A stretch of 64,000 bases of DNA, from assembly GCA_019058445.1 (NCBI GenBank), contig JAHPZA010000004.1, forward strand, positions 124,001 through 188,000, written 5' to 3'. The position numbers and the translations under genes are program-made. Under the pieces are notes generated by a model. That model ran no database searches, had not been told where the DNA came from, and saw only the letters and a program-made list of their open reading frames with translations. The DNA is from Promethearchaeota archaeon. GTDB lineage: Archaea; Asgardarchaeota; Lokiarchaeia; Sigyniarchaeales; SOKP01. Below, piece after piece: positions 45,317 to 52,896 of the stretch (positions are counted from its first letter, which is position 1; the number at the start of each line of letters is the position of its first letter).

Positions 45317-45437
45317 TACAAAAATGTAGCTCCAGTTTCTCCAATCTTTAGGTTTCGTTTTTGTTTTTTAGATAAAAAATGTTGCATGATATTATATTTA
45401 AAGTTATTATTAAATAATCAAATAGAAATGGTTAGGA

Positions 45438-46589
45438 TTAATAGTTCCCAAATTCTTGAATTGCTTTATAGCAAGCAACTATATTCTCTGCGGGTTGATC
45501 TAATAGGAAATTAGTAGGGCCTGGAATAAATCCTCCTTTTTTACCTAAAGTTTGTATACTTTTTTTAATTGAATTTCTCACAAATTCAGGAGATTCATAT
45601 TTTAACATTTCGGAATCGTCAATAGTTCCAACCAGAGTGATTTCTGGATATTTTTCTCGGTACATCTTCAAATCGTTATTTTTCGGTTTTAAAGATTCCA
45701 CACCATCTATTCCAATTTCTACAAAATCAGGGAAAACTTCTCCAATTGCCCCACAACTATGTATTAAAAATTTTGCTCCTTCATCATGGGCCATTTTTAC
45801 ATACCTCGCGAGAATAGGCTTGATAAACCTTCGCCATAATTTAGGGGGAAGTTGTAATCCATCATTATATCCATAGTCATCGCCGCACATTACTACCTCC
45901 GGCTTAGTCTTCAATATCATTTTCATCATTGGCTCTTCAATTGTTTCCCATTGAAATTCTATATGTTGTTCAAGAAAGCTGGGCTCTTTTCTTGCGAATC
46001 TCGCAAAATTAGCATGGCCTATACCAAATACGCAATTCTCGAATGGACCAGGCTGGCCTTGAGACACCACTATATCGTATTTTTTTAACATATTTTTTCG
46101 AATTTTCGCGAAATTTCGAATACTCTCCTTTGTTGGTCTTAAATCATTCGCTCTACTCCAATAATCCTCAATATTTTCCTTTTTTAGAAGAGCAGGACCC
46201 GCATACCACCAATGTGGAATTCCCTCATCACGAACCACAATTTTAAAATATCCCCCACTATGAATTATATAATCATTAATACTTTCAAGTTTAATGGGTA
46301 ATCCCATATTTGGATTTTGCCAACATAAGTCAATTTTAGCATCAAGGCCACCAGATAATATCTCGGGAGGGCAAAATTTTGCTATTATAGCGTGCATGTA
46401 TGGTATTCCATATGATACGTTATCCTTATCTAAATGTTGAATATCCTCGTCTGTTAATGCATATGGAGAATTCATAAATTTTTCTACAAAATCAAAATCT
46501 CCACCTAAACAAAAGCTTGGAACCCTGTCAGGAATTTTTCCTTCCAAAACGGTTAAAATTCTTTCTAAAGCGGTCATTTTTTCAACCAT
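45438..46589 (-). CDS. Uroporphyrinogen decarboxylase-family (MtaA/CmuA-like) protein
   Basis: 383 residues, TIM barrel. RILTVLEGKIPDRVPSFCLG at the start and FLIHSCGAIGEVFPDFVEIG with IDGVESLKPKN near residue 290 match the UroD/methylcobamide:CoM methyltransferase superfamily. The HSCG motif supplies zinc ligands in methyltransferases. No heme-synthesis genes are nearby, so corrinoid-linked methyl transfer or demethylation is more likely. It starts two bases after the preceding SCP2-like gene ends, so they are co-transcribed. A second UroD-family gene runs off the right edge. Confidence 0.8.
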   Translation of the reverse strand: MVEKMTALERILTVLEGKIPDRVPSFCLGGDFDFVEKFMNSPYALTDEDIQHLDKDNVSYGIPYMHAIIAKFCPPEILSGGLDAKIDLCWQNPNMGLPIKLESINDYIIHSGGYFKIVVRDEGIPHWWYAGPALLKKENIEDYWSRANDLRPTKESIRNFAKIRKNMLKKYDIVVSQGQPGPFENCVFGIGHANFARFARKEPSFLEQHIEFQWETIEEPMMKMILKTKPEVVMCGDDYGYNDGLQLPPKLWRRFIKPILARYVKMAHDEGAKFLIHSCGAIGEVFPDFVEIGIDGVESLKPKNNDLKMYREKYPEITLVGTIDDSEMLKYESPEFVRNSIKKSIQTLGKKGGFIPGPTNFLLDQPAENIVACYKAIQEFGNY

Positions 46590-46591
46590 TC

Positions 46592-46951
46592 TTAACCAAC
46601 ACCTGTAAGTTTCGATAAAATTGTTATTGCATCAAGATTTTTAACATGAACTTTTTTACTGGCAATTCCATCCCTTATTCCAGCTGCTCCTTTATACAAT
46701 ATTTCAGTTGGGAGAGCTAAATACGTATCACAGTCAATAGTATCTAAATCTTTTAAATCTTTTATATTTTCTAGTATTTCAATATCAAATTCTCCATTTT
46801 CAATCTTTATTAAGAACGCTGGAGGTGAATCTGTTAAAAGTATTGCCATTTTAATTGAATCTGGAAATTTTTTCTCGAGTTTTCTAAAAATCTTAAGGAC
46901 CCATAATCCGGAATAAATTACAGCCGGAAGCCCCTCATATAATGGACTCAT
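46592..46951 (-). CDS. Small SCP2-like lipid-binding-domain protein
   Basis: 119 residues. FPDSIKMAILLTDSPPAFLI, then FDIEILENIKDLKDLDTIDCD, then DGIASKKVHVKNLDAI fit an SCP2-like half-barrel. The gene lies between an SGNH hydrolase gene and a UroD-family gene in the same orientation, with a 2-base gap to the latter. Other anaerobes show SCP2-like domains beside UroD-type methyltransferases, so it may deliver or bind that enzyme's substrate. Assignment is by pattern only. Confidence 0.5.
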   Translation of the reverse strand: MSPLYEGLPAVIYSGLWVLKIFRKLEKKFPDSIKMAILLTDSPPAFLIKIENGEFDIEILENIKDLKDLDTIDCDTYLALPTEILYKGAAGIRDGIASKKVHVKNLDAITILSKLTGVG

Positions 46952-47010
46952 TTAAATATCCTACTTATTTTCTAATCTTATCCTTTAAAATAGGAAAAAA
47001 ATTGATCGAA

Positions 47011-47679
47011 TTAAAAATATTTCTTTTCAATAATTGCCTTTACAGCGTCTTTAAAAATTAATTTCCCCATTTTTCTGTAGCCTTCAACGGAAAAATGAAG
47101 TCCATCGACATATGCACATTCCTTTAATAAATTTCCCTTATCGTCCATCATTCCGTTATATAAATCTGCGAAGGGTATATCATTTTCTTCAAAAAAGGAC
47201 TTTAGTAATTTATTAAGCTCAATTTTTTTTTTATTATACGTCCCATATGATTGCTCTGCTCTTATAGGTGGGACTGTTCCACCTATAGTCAATATGCCAA
47301 AATCCCGGGAAATTGTATGAAGCTCTTTAATATTTCCAAATATTTTCTCGTTCGAGATGCCCCAACCTAAATCATTTGTCCCTCCAATTATAATTGAATA
47401 AGTGGGCTTTGGTTTAATTTTTAACAGATCGAAGTCAATCCTTCTCAGAAAATTGCTCGTAAGCTCTCCAGGAACACCCTTATTGATAAATAATAGATCA
47501 TTTATAATCTCATCACTTAAAGTTCCTAGATTTTTTTCTAAATGCTCCATACTTATATTTTTAAGCCAATATTCATACTGGGATTTTGAATTACCATAAC
47601 CTTTAGATATCCCATCTGGAGCGGGATCATATCCTGGATATCCCGCCGTTAAAGAGTTACCTAAACACAAAAATATCAT
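47011..47679 (-). CDS. SGNH/GDSL-family hydrolase
   Basis: 222 residues. Block I LCLGNSLTAG with Ser9 as nucleophile, block III IGGTNDLGWG, and block V DGLHFSVEGY with the Asp-His pair are all present. The enzyme is an esterase or acyl/sugar deacetylase without a signal peptide, so cytosolic. Its start overlaps the stop of the HAD phosphatase gene by four bases, showing translational coupling. Substrate unknown. Confidence 0.88.
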   Translation of the reverse strand: MIFLCLGNSLTAGYPGYDPAPDGISKGYGNSKSQYEYWLKNISMEHLEKNLGTLSDEIINDLLFINKGVPGELTSNFLRRIDFDLLKIKPKPTYSIIIGGTNDLGWGISNEKIFGNIKELHTISRDFGILTIGGTVPPIRAEQSYGTYNKKKIELNKLLKSFFEENDIPFADLYNGMMDDKGNLLKECAYVDGLHFSVEGYRKMGKLIFKDAVKAIIEKKYF

Positions 47680-48356
47680 ATAATTTCACTTGAGTTTAAC
47701 TTTAACAATTTCATTATATCATTGACACCAATATGAGATAAATCCCTTGCTATCAAATTAGCATTTTGTAATTCCCCTTTAGGGTGGGTCGTTGTGAGGG
47801 CAATTGAACTCATATTGGCTCTTATTGCTGCCTCAATACCAACAGGAGCATCTTCAATAACTACACAGTTTTCGGGTTTAATCCTTAAGCGGGTAGCAGC
47901 GATTAAAAAAACATCTGGTGCAGGCTTTCCATTTTTTACATCTTCAGCAGTAATAACTATATCAAAAAATTGCTTAATATTCAAACTAGTTAATAATAGC
48001 TCCACATTTTCAAAAGGTCCACTAGAACCGACTGCTAATTTAAAACCATGATTTTTTAGTGATCTAATAAGTTGTATAGCACCCGGTAAAGGTTCTAATT
48101 TATCTTTGACCATCTCTCTATAATAATGCTCCTTAAGATCTGCCCATTTTTTAACAAGTGCTTGATCAACTTCAGGACCGACTAACTTCCTTGTGATCGG
48201 AATCGATTGTTGTCCAAATGTCTCTTCGAAGAAATCTCTCGTAAACTTGACTTTCGCATCGTATCTTGCCATCTTAGCCCAGCTTTGAAAATGAATTGGA
48301 CCTGTCGCACTTAGCACTCCATCCACGTCGAAGATTACCAAATAGTTCTTAAACAT
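47676..48356 (-). CDS. HAD-family phosphatase/phosphomutase (beta-phosphoglucomutase-like)
   Basis: 226 residues. VIFDVDGVLSATGPIHFQSW carries the nucleophile Asp10 and acid Asp12; GSSGPFENV is motif II; KPAPDVFLIAATRLRIKPENC and VVIEDAPVGIEAA are motifs III and IV. The small helical cap (residues 15-95) fits beta-phosphoglucomutase or sugar-phosphate phosphatases. First gene of a four-gene minus-strand operon (HAD, SGNH, SCP2-like, UroD-like). The tRNA-Arg gene lies just upstream on the other strand. Confidence 0.87.
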   Translation of the reverse strand: MFKNYLVIFDVDGVLSATGPIHFQSWAKMARYDAKVKFTRDFFEETFGQQSIPITRKLVGPEVDQALVKKWADLKEHYYREMVKDKLEPLPGAIQLIRSLKNHGFKLAVGSSGPFENVELLLTSLNIKQFFDIVITAEDVKNGKPAPDVFLIAATRLRIKPENCVVIEDAPVGIEAAIRANMSSIALTTTHPKGELQNANLIARDLSHIGVNDIMKLLKLNSSEII

Positions 48357-48467
48357 AAGTTTAACAATTAGAAGATATTACGTAATTATAATAGAGAAAT
48401 AAAATATTTTAAGTATTATTCATAACCATTATAAAGATCATTACAGCCCAGTGGTCTAGTTTGGATA

Positions 48468-48499
48468 TCATTATATTACGAAATATATATAACCATAAA
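48468..48499 (+). other. tRNA-Arg intron 1 (32 nt, D arm, about position 21/22)
   Basis: Removing these bases turns an unpairable D stem into GTCT/GGGC. The boundary is ambiguous by one base because A occurs at both ends. TGG of the D loop can pair with CCA near the intron 3' end, and TTATAT with ATATAA within the intron, giving a relaxed bulge-helix structure for the splicing endonuclease. Confidence 0.7.
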
Positions 48500-48536
48500 G
48501 GGCGCTGGCTTGCGGAGCCAGTTATCGGGGGTTCAA

Positions 48537-48566
48537 GCCACTAAAATTCTCTTTTAGCGGGAACAT
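48537..48566 (+). other. tRNA-Arg intron 2 (30 nt, T loop, position 58/59)
   Basis: The T loop reads TTCAA then 30 extra bases then AT. GTTC of exon pairs with GAAC at the intron 3' end (4-bp central helix); AAG and ATAT are the flanking bulges, with cuts AA/G and AT/AT; CTAAAA/TTTTAG is the intron stem. Splicing restores the canonical loop TTCAAAT. Confidence 0.78.
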
Positions 48567-48583
48567 ATCCCCCCTGGGCTATA

Positions 48584-49105
48584 TTATGGTTTTTCTTTTT
48601 GATCTTTCATGGCAAGCCCCATTTTCTGCCAAGATTGGCGACCGAGTTCCCATAATTTCCCTTGGGTATTTTCTCCCTTTAATTCTCGACCAATCCATTT
48701 TTGACCCACTGGAATCTTCGCCCTCATTGGGACGAATGATGTCGCTCCCACCATAGCATCATTTTGGACAGTGGACATAATCATTAAGACGGATTGAATT
48801 CCAACCACAGTATTATTTTTCAGCGTGGCTCCATGAACAATTGCACTAAATCCGATTAAGTTATTATCTCCAATACGGGTACTACACCCTTCAGCAGTAT
48901 TGATAATACATGCATCTTGAAAAACATTTTTCGCACCAATTTTAACCCTGGCGAAATCACCACGTATAATCACTCCTTGGTATACGACATTTTCAGGACC
49001 CATCGTAACATCTCCAATTATCCAAGCTGAATCAGAAATCCAACAAGAGGGGTCGATTTCCGGAGTCTTGAGTTTACCATTAACTTCTATTGATATTATT
49101 GGCAT
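48584..49105 (-). CDS. Gamma-carbonic-anhydrase-like left-handed beta-helix protein lacking two zinc ligands
   Basis: 173 residues of hexapeptide repeats. GVIIRGDFARVKIGAKN and FQDACIIN correspond to the gamma-carbonic anhydrase core (RGD, QD). Of the three zinc histidines only His91 (IVHGA) is kept; the first is Asn69 and the second Phe86. A C-terminal helix (~35 residues) follows, as in CamH/YrdA proteins. A carbonic anhydrase reaction is therefore unlikely; it may be an acyl-CoA or acetyl-transfer-related or structural trimer. The gene starts after a 167-base gap and ends next to the tRNA. Confidence 0.8.
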   Translation of the reverse strand: MPIISIEVNGKLKTPEIDPSCWISDSAWIIGDVTMGPENVVYQGVIIRGDFARVKIGAKNVFQDACIINTAEGCSTRIGDNNLIGFSAIVHGATLKNNTVVGIQSVLMIMSTVQNDAMVGATSFVPMRAKIPVGQKWIGRELKGENTQGKLWELGRQSWQKMGLAMKDQKEKP

Positions 49106-49272
49106 TTTTTTAACCTCTTACTTAATTTATTTACAATTTATTTTTGAAATATAAAAAACTATTCATTGATTTTATCAATGATATTTAATGATTTCTTAGA
49201 ATTGTTCAATAAAAAGAATAAAATGAGAAAATTTCAAATAGTCAAAAATCACGAGACTTTGCTAAAAAAAAT

Positions 49273-49959
49273 TTAGAATTGAAAACCACACTTTTTACAA
49301 ACACGGATTTTAGCATACATAGGCATATTTCCCACATAACTTAATACTTTTGTTTTATCCTCGACAAGTTTTATATCTTTTCCAGTAGCACCACACTTAA
49401 TACATTTTACACGTTCACCACCAGAAGTATCTTCTGCTAAAATCTCATGACTTTTGAATGTTTTTAATTCCAATTCAATTGCTTCGATTCGAGATAATTG
49501 TCTTGCTAAAATTTCATCTTTTTTTTGTAGAGCGTCATTCATTTCTTGAATTTTAGCTTCTTGCCTTGAAATAAAATTATGGAGATCTGAAACGTCACTG
49601 TGAGTACTTTCAATTTTGCTTTTAAGGTCTCCGGTATTATCATGTTTTGAGCTAAAAGCTATTTGGAGATCATTTATTTTTGAGGTAATTTCGGAGATCT
49701 CGTCATCTTTTACATTCAATTTACTCGCAACTTCACTCATTTGTTCTCCTAATTTTTTTGCTGTTTTCTTTTCTTCCTCTAATTCGTTAGTTAATGATGA
49801 GATCTTTTCATCGTATAATTTAACCAGATATTGCAATTCAGCTTCTTTGACCGATAAATTTTTTTCTATCTCTGCAAACTTGGAATCAGAATTTTTAACT
49901 TGCTTCATAAGAGCTCTTAATATCCTCTCATTAAATTCTTCATCTTTATCCTTATCCAT
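49273..49959 (-). CDS. Coiled-coil protein with C-terminal zinc ribbon (1 of 2)
   Basis: 228 residues. Residues ~20-165 are a continuous heptad-rich coiled coil. The C-terminal ~45 residues form a four-cysteine ribbon (CIKCG and CKKCG) with the intervening conserved SYVGNMPMYAK. There is no membrane segment. The ribbon is nearly identical to that of the upstream paralogue while the coils have diverged. Function unknown; the layout suggests an oligomeric adaptor that binds nucleic acid or protein through the ribbon. Confidence 0.75.
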   Translation of the reverse strand: MDKDKDEEFNERILRALMKQVKNSDSKFAEIEKNLSVKEAELQYLVKLYDEKISSLTNELEEEKKTAKKLGEQMSEVASKLNVKDDEISEITSKINDLQIAFSSKHDNTGDLKSKIESTHSDVSDLHNFISRQEAKIQEMNDALQKKDEILARQLSRIEAIELELKTFKSHEILAEDTSGGERVKCIKCGATGKDIKLVEDKTKVLSYVGNMPMYAKIRVCKKCGFQF

Positions 49960-50181
49960 TACCTAAACCGTCCATTCATTATTCTTCTTTATAGTATCAG
50001 AAAAAAATCTTTATAATGTGAGAGTTTCAATATGAGATTGCAGATGTCCTTTATAATTTCATCAATTTTTTACAATACAATATGATAATTTACATATTTG
50101 AAAAAAAATAACTTCTATTTAAAATTATTTTAATAGAAAAGCTATATTTTCTATAAAAAAAGATATTATCCCCTGTGGGAA

Positions 50182-50889
50182 TTAAAATTGATTGCCGCAC
50201 TTTTTACACATGTGATGTTTAGCGTACATGGGCATATTTCCTACATAACTTAATGGTTTTGATTTATCTTCGACAACCTTTATATCTTTTCCCACTGAAC
50301 CACATTTAACACATTTCAATCGATCGCCAGCAGATAAATCATCAGCATTAGACTCGGGACCTTTATATTCCTTTAATTCCATTTCAAGTGCCTCATACAA
50401 AGATCTCTGTTCCTCAATAATCGTTTCTTTATTTTTTATTAGTGTATCTTTATTTTTTATTTCTTCACTTAGTTCCTGTACTTGGCCCTCAAGATGCTTA
50501 ATGTCTGTTTGCTGTTCGTTGATTTTGTGATTAGCACATTGAAGCTCTTCTTTGAGTTTCTCTATTTCCTTTTCCAGTGAGGGTATTTTAGAATATAGGT
50601 TATCTCTTTCCGATGTAATATTTGTGAGTTCCTTATTAACTTCTGTATATCTATCAATTATTTCTTTTAATTGCCCTTCTAATTCTATAGCTTTCTCTTT
50701 TTTATGCTCTAAGTCTTGGGTTAATGATGAAGTCTCATCATCATATAATTTTGCGAGATATTGTAATTCTGCTTCTTTAACTCCTAAGTCTTTTTCTAAG
50801 ACATCACATCGGGTAGTAGAATCCTGAACTTTTTTCATTAATGCTTTCATAATTTTATCATTAAATTCATACTCCATTTCCTCGTCCAT
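50182..50889 (-). CDS. Coiled-coil protein with C-terminal zinc ribbon (2 of 2)
   Basis: 235 residues, paralogous to the previous product. A ~150-residue glutamate- and lysine-rich coiled coil is followed by CVKCGSVGKDIKVVEDKSK, SYVGNMPMYAKHHMCKKCG. The two genes are tandem with a 222-base AT-rich gap that holds no gene, so each probably has its own promoter. Function unknown. Confidence 0.75.
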   Translation of the reverse strand: MDEEMEYEFNDKIMKALMKKVQDSTTRCDVLEKDLGVKEAELQYLAKLYDDETSSLTQDLEHKKEKAIELEGQLKEIIDRYTEVNKELTNITSERDNLYSKIPSLEKEIEKLKEELQCANHKINEQQTDIKHLEGQVQELSEEIKNKDTLIKNKETIIEEQRSLYEALEMELKEYKGPESNADDLSAGDRLKCVKCGSVGKDIKVVEDKSKPLSYVGNMPMYAKHHMCKKCGNQF

Positions 50890-51099
50890 AGGAACACCAT
50901 TTTCGATTAATTCTTTAAAGATCTCAATTAAATATTAATAATATTTGATAAAAAATCCCCAAATTTCTTTTTTAATTTATGAAAAATTTAAGGAAATTAC
51001 TTAAACAGTTAAAAAAACTTGATTTATTTAAAGTTATTATATTAAGGCTTTTGAGAGTGAAGGTGTAACAATCAATTTTTGCTAATTGAAAAATTGTGC

Positions 51100-51873
51100 T
51101 TAACTGATATGTTTAAAGATTTCTGAGATGTTCTTTATTTCTATCACATCAGGGACATTGATTGCTCTTTCAATTGGGAATTTATAGACCCGTTCACATA
51201 AAACTGTCTGCACTCCGGCCCTATGACCTCCCACAATATCTGCAGGTTCATCACCACACATAAAACATGAAGCTCCACTATGTTCTAATCCCATTTTCTT
51301 TAATGTATAATGAAATATTCCCGGGTCAGGTTTTCTTTTTCCATATAAAGCAGATGTAACAACTGCATCGAAATAATGATCCATATCATATTTTTTAAGG
51401 AGATTTTCGACTAATGAATGATGAGGGTGATTAGATAGAACACCAAGCTTAATCTCTCCTAAATTATATAATTTTTCCAAGGTTTCTTTAGTAAAATCGA
51501 AAGGAACCCATTCTGTTGCTTCTCCCGAATGATATAAATCAGCAAGTTCAGAGTAAAAATCCGCATTTTTTTCCTCCAGATCGTCAATTAATTCTTTCTT
51601 TACCATTAAATCCAATACCTGTTCAAAAAGAAATGTTGTGGGAAATTCTTCTTTTGTTTTCATACTTTTTTGAAAAAATGAGGCTCTTTTACGCTTAATA
51701 AGTTTTTTAAATTTTTCAATTACAGTTTGATCCTTAAAAATTTGCTGTTCTTTTAATAAAGCAATGGATTTCTGTAATCCACGCCTATAAGCATCCATAT
51801 AGCTATCCATACTCACGTTTCGGAAATTAAATAAGGTGAAGCCAAAATCAAAAATGATTCCTTTTACATTCAT
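51100..51873 (-). CDS. HAD-family hydrolase (subfamily IA)
   Basis: 257 residues. IIFDFGFTLFNF has the nucleophile Asp at residue 8, but the second Asp of DxD is replaced (DFGFT; the expected acid position is Gly). LGVLSNHPHHSL is motif II, GKRKPDPGIFHYTLKKMGL motif III and CFMCGDEPADIVGG motif IV. A large helical cap lies at residues 25-130. It is phosphatase-like, but the altered DxD makes classic phosphatase activity less certain. It stands alone. Confidence 0.8.
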   Translation of the reverse strand: MNVKGIIFDFGFTLFNFRNVSMDSYMDAYRRGLQKSIALLKEQQIFKDQTVIEKFKKLIKRKRASFFQKSMKTKEEFPTTFLFEQVLDLMVKKELIDDLEEKNADFYSELADLYHSGEATEWVPFDFTKETLEKLYNLGEIKLGVLSNHPHHSLVENLLKKYDMDHYFDAVVTSALYGKRKPDPGIFHYTLKKMGLEHSGASCFMCGDEPADIVGGHRAGVQTVLCERVYKFPIERAINVPDVIEIKNISEIFKHIS

Positions 51874-51929
51874 ACCTTAGATCATAAAAGTAATTTCAAA
51901 ATATTAACTTAACTCTGAGGGACTTATAA

Positions 51930-52110
51930 TGCTATGTTAGATAAGAGAAGTGACTCCTGCCAACACCTCTGTATTGTCTTTTGGTTAGTGCTAAGATTCG
52001 AATTCTTATTACACCTTGTAAGAAAATCTTCAGCTTACCGTCGACAGGAATCTTTGTTTGAAAAGATTTCCTACTGAAAAGATATTCTAAGTAGTTTTCT
52101 CAAAAAGTAT
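51930..52110 (+). ncRNA. Possible structured RNA in a 490-base gene-free gap
   Basis: The gap 51874-52364 has no ORF but, unlike other gaps, contains several inverted repeats: taaga-ttcgaat-tctta (51992-52009 region), gtaag/cttac, a GGAATCTTT-gtttg-AAAAGATTTCC hairpin near 52047-52071, and ATCTTCAG pairing with CTGAAAAGAT around it, or alternatively CTACT/AGTAG. The pairings are partly exclusive, as in a switch. Strand and identity are unknown; the remaining part to 52364 is plain AT-rich. Confidence 0.3.
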
Positions 52111-52364
52111 AATTTTATTTCCCTGTGCTACCTAATTAAAAAATTAGAACTTTATAAAGAGTTCAGAATTATTCTTTTTTCGTACTTTATAACCGAACAA
52201 GAATATTTTTCAATATATCTTTATTTGAAAAATTGATAAATTGAAAAAGTGGGATTCTTAATTAAGATTAAGATTTTAAATTCTTCATTTAGGATATGCA
52301 TTTGTTAATAATTTAATAATCAAATAATTTTTAGCAATGATATTTATTTTTAATAGGGAAAAAT

Positions 52365-52889
52365 ATGTCAATCGATAAATGGATTTCTGAGACTAAGGAA
52401 GAAAGAGAAAAAAGAGAGAAAATTGATAAGCTATTTAAATCTCTTCCAGAAGAAAAAGTTCTGGATTTAAAGAAAAGAAAGATCAAAGACTTAAAAAAAA
52501 AGAGAAGAGAGGAGAGCGTCGATGAAATTGAGCCTAATAGTTTTTTAAATGAACTTATTGAATTTAAAGAGTGGTTAAATCAAAGAACTTATCTAAAAGG
52601 AGATCTCGATAAAATTGAAATTTGGATTCATAATTTAAATAAAAAATTGACTTTAGAAACTAAGGATCAAGAATTAAAAACTTCGAAAGCACATTTGATT
52701 GAGCAGTTTAGAAAAATACCTCCTAAATTTTTAGATGAAAAAACAAGAGTAGCAATTAATAAAAAATTGTATGGGACTAAAAGAACGAGTTCTGATAACT
52801 ATTATTTAAGAAAATTAAAAAAATTTATCCAAGATAAATTAATAGAAGCTAGTTATTATGAGCTTTTGAAAACCATTTTAGATTCATAA
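52365..52889 (+). CDS. Charged helical protein of unknown function
   Basis: 174 residues, about a third lysine, arginine, glutamate or aspartate, predicted all-helical with coiled-coil stretches (REKREKIDKLFKSL, LKKRKIKDLKKKRREE). There is no membrane segment, cysteine or recognisable motif. It converges with the GHMP kinase gene with 7 bases between stops. I do not recognise a family. Confidence 0.6.
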   Translation: MSIDKWISETKEEREKREKIDKLFKSLPEEKVLDLKKRKIKDLKKKRREESVDEIEPNSFLNELIEFKEWLNQRTYLKGDLDKIEIWIHNLNKKLTLETKDQELKTSKAHLIEQFRKIPPKFLDEKTRVAINKKLYGTKRTSSDNYYLRKLKKFIQDKLIEASYYELLKTILDS

Positions 52890-52896
52890 CCAAAAA

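Larger units (their letters stand above)
48445..48581 (+). tRNA. tRNA-Arg(GCG) with two non-canonical introns
   Basis: Exons: 48445-48467, 48500-48536 and 48567-48581. Acceptor AGCCCAG pairs perfectly with CTGGGCT (48574-48580), discriminator A at 48581, no encoded CCA. D stem GTCT (48454-48457) pairs with GGGC (48500-48503); the D loop is AGTTTGGATA. The anticodon arm CTGGC-TTGCGGA-GCCAG is perfect with anticodon GCG (48512-48514). T arm GGGGG-TTCAA(AT)-CCCCC. Mature length is 75 nt. A20, C35 and A73 fit arginine identity. The gene has no intron at the usual 37/38 position. It reads codons CGC and CGU. Confidence 0.88.

Noticed and set aside
45299..45514. A plus-strand ORF of 71 codons between convergent-looking genes
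   Set aside because: It overlaps the start of one membrane gene and the end of the UroD gene, has no recognisable motif, and its composition looks like translated intergenic DNA.
48445..48540. tRNA-Arg with unspliced D arm (GTCT pairing with TCAT)
   Set aside because: That pairing leaves C-C and T-T mismatches, and the T loop would be over 35 bases. Removing two introns gives a perfect cloverleaf instead.
51990..52012. A second tRNA from the T-arm-like taaga-ttcgaat-tctta
   Set aside because: Position 53/61 is A-T rather than G-C, and no acceptor, D or anticodon arm can be found around it on either strand.
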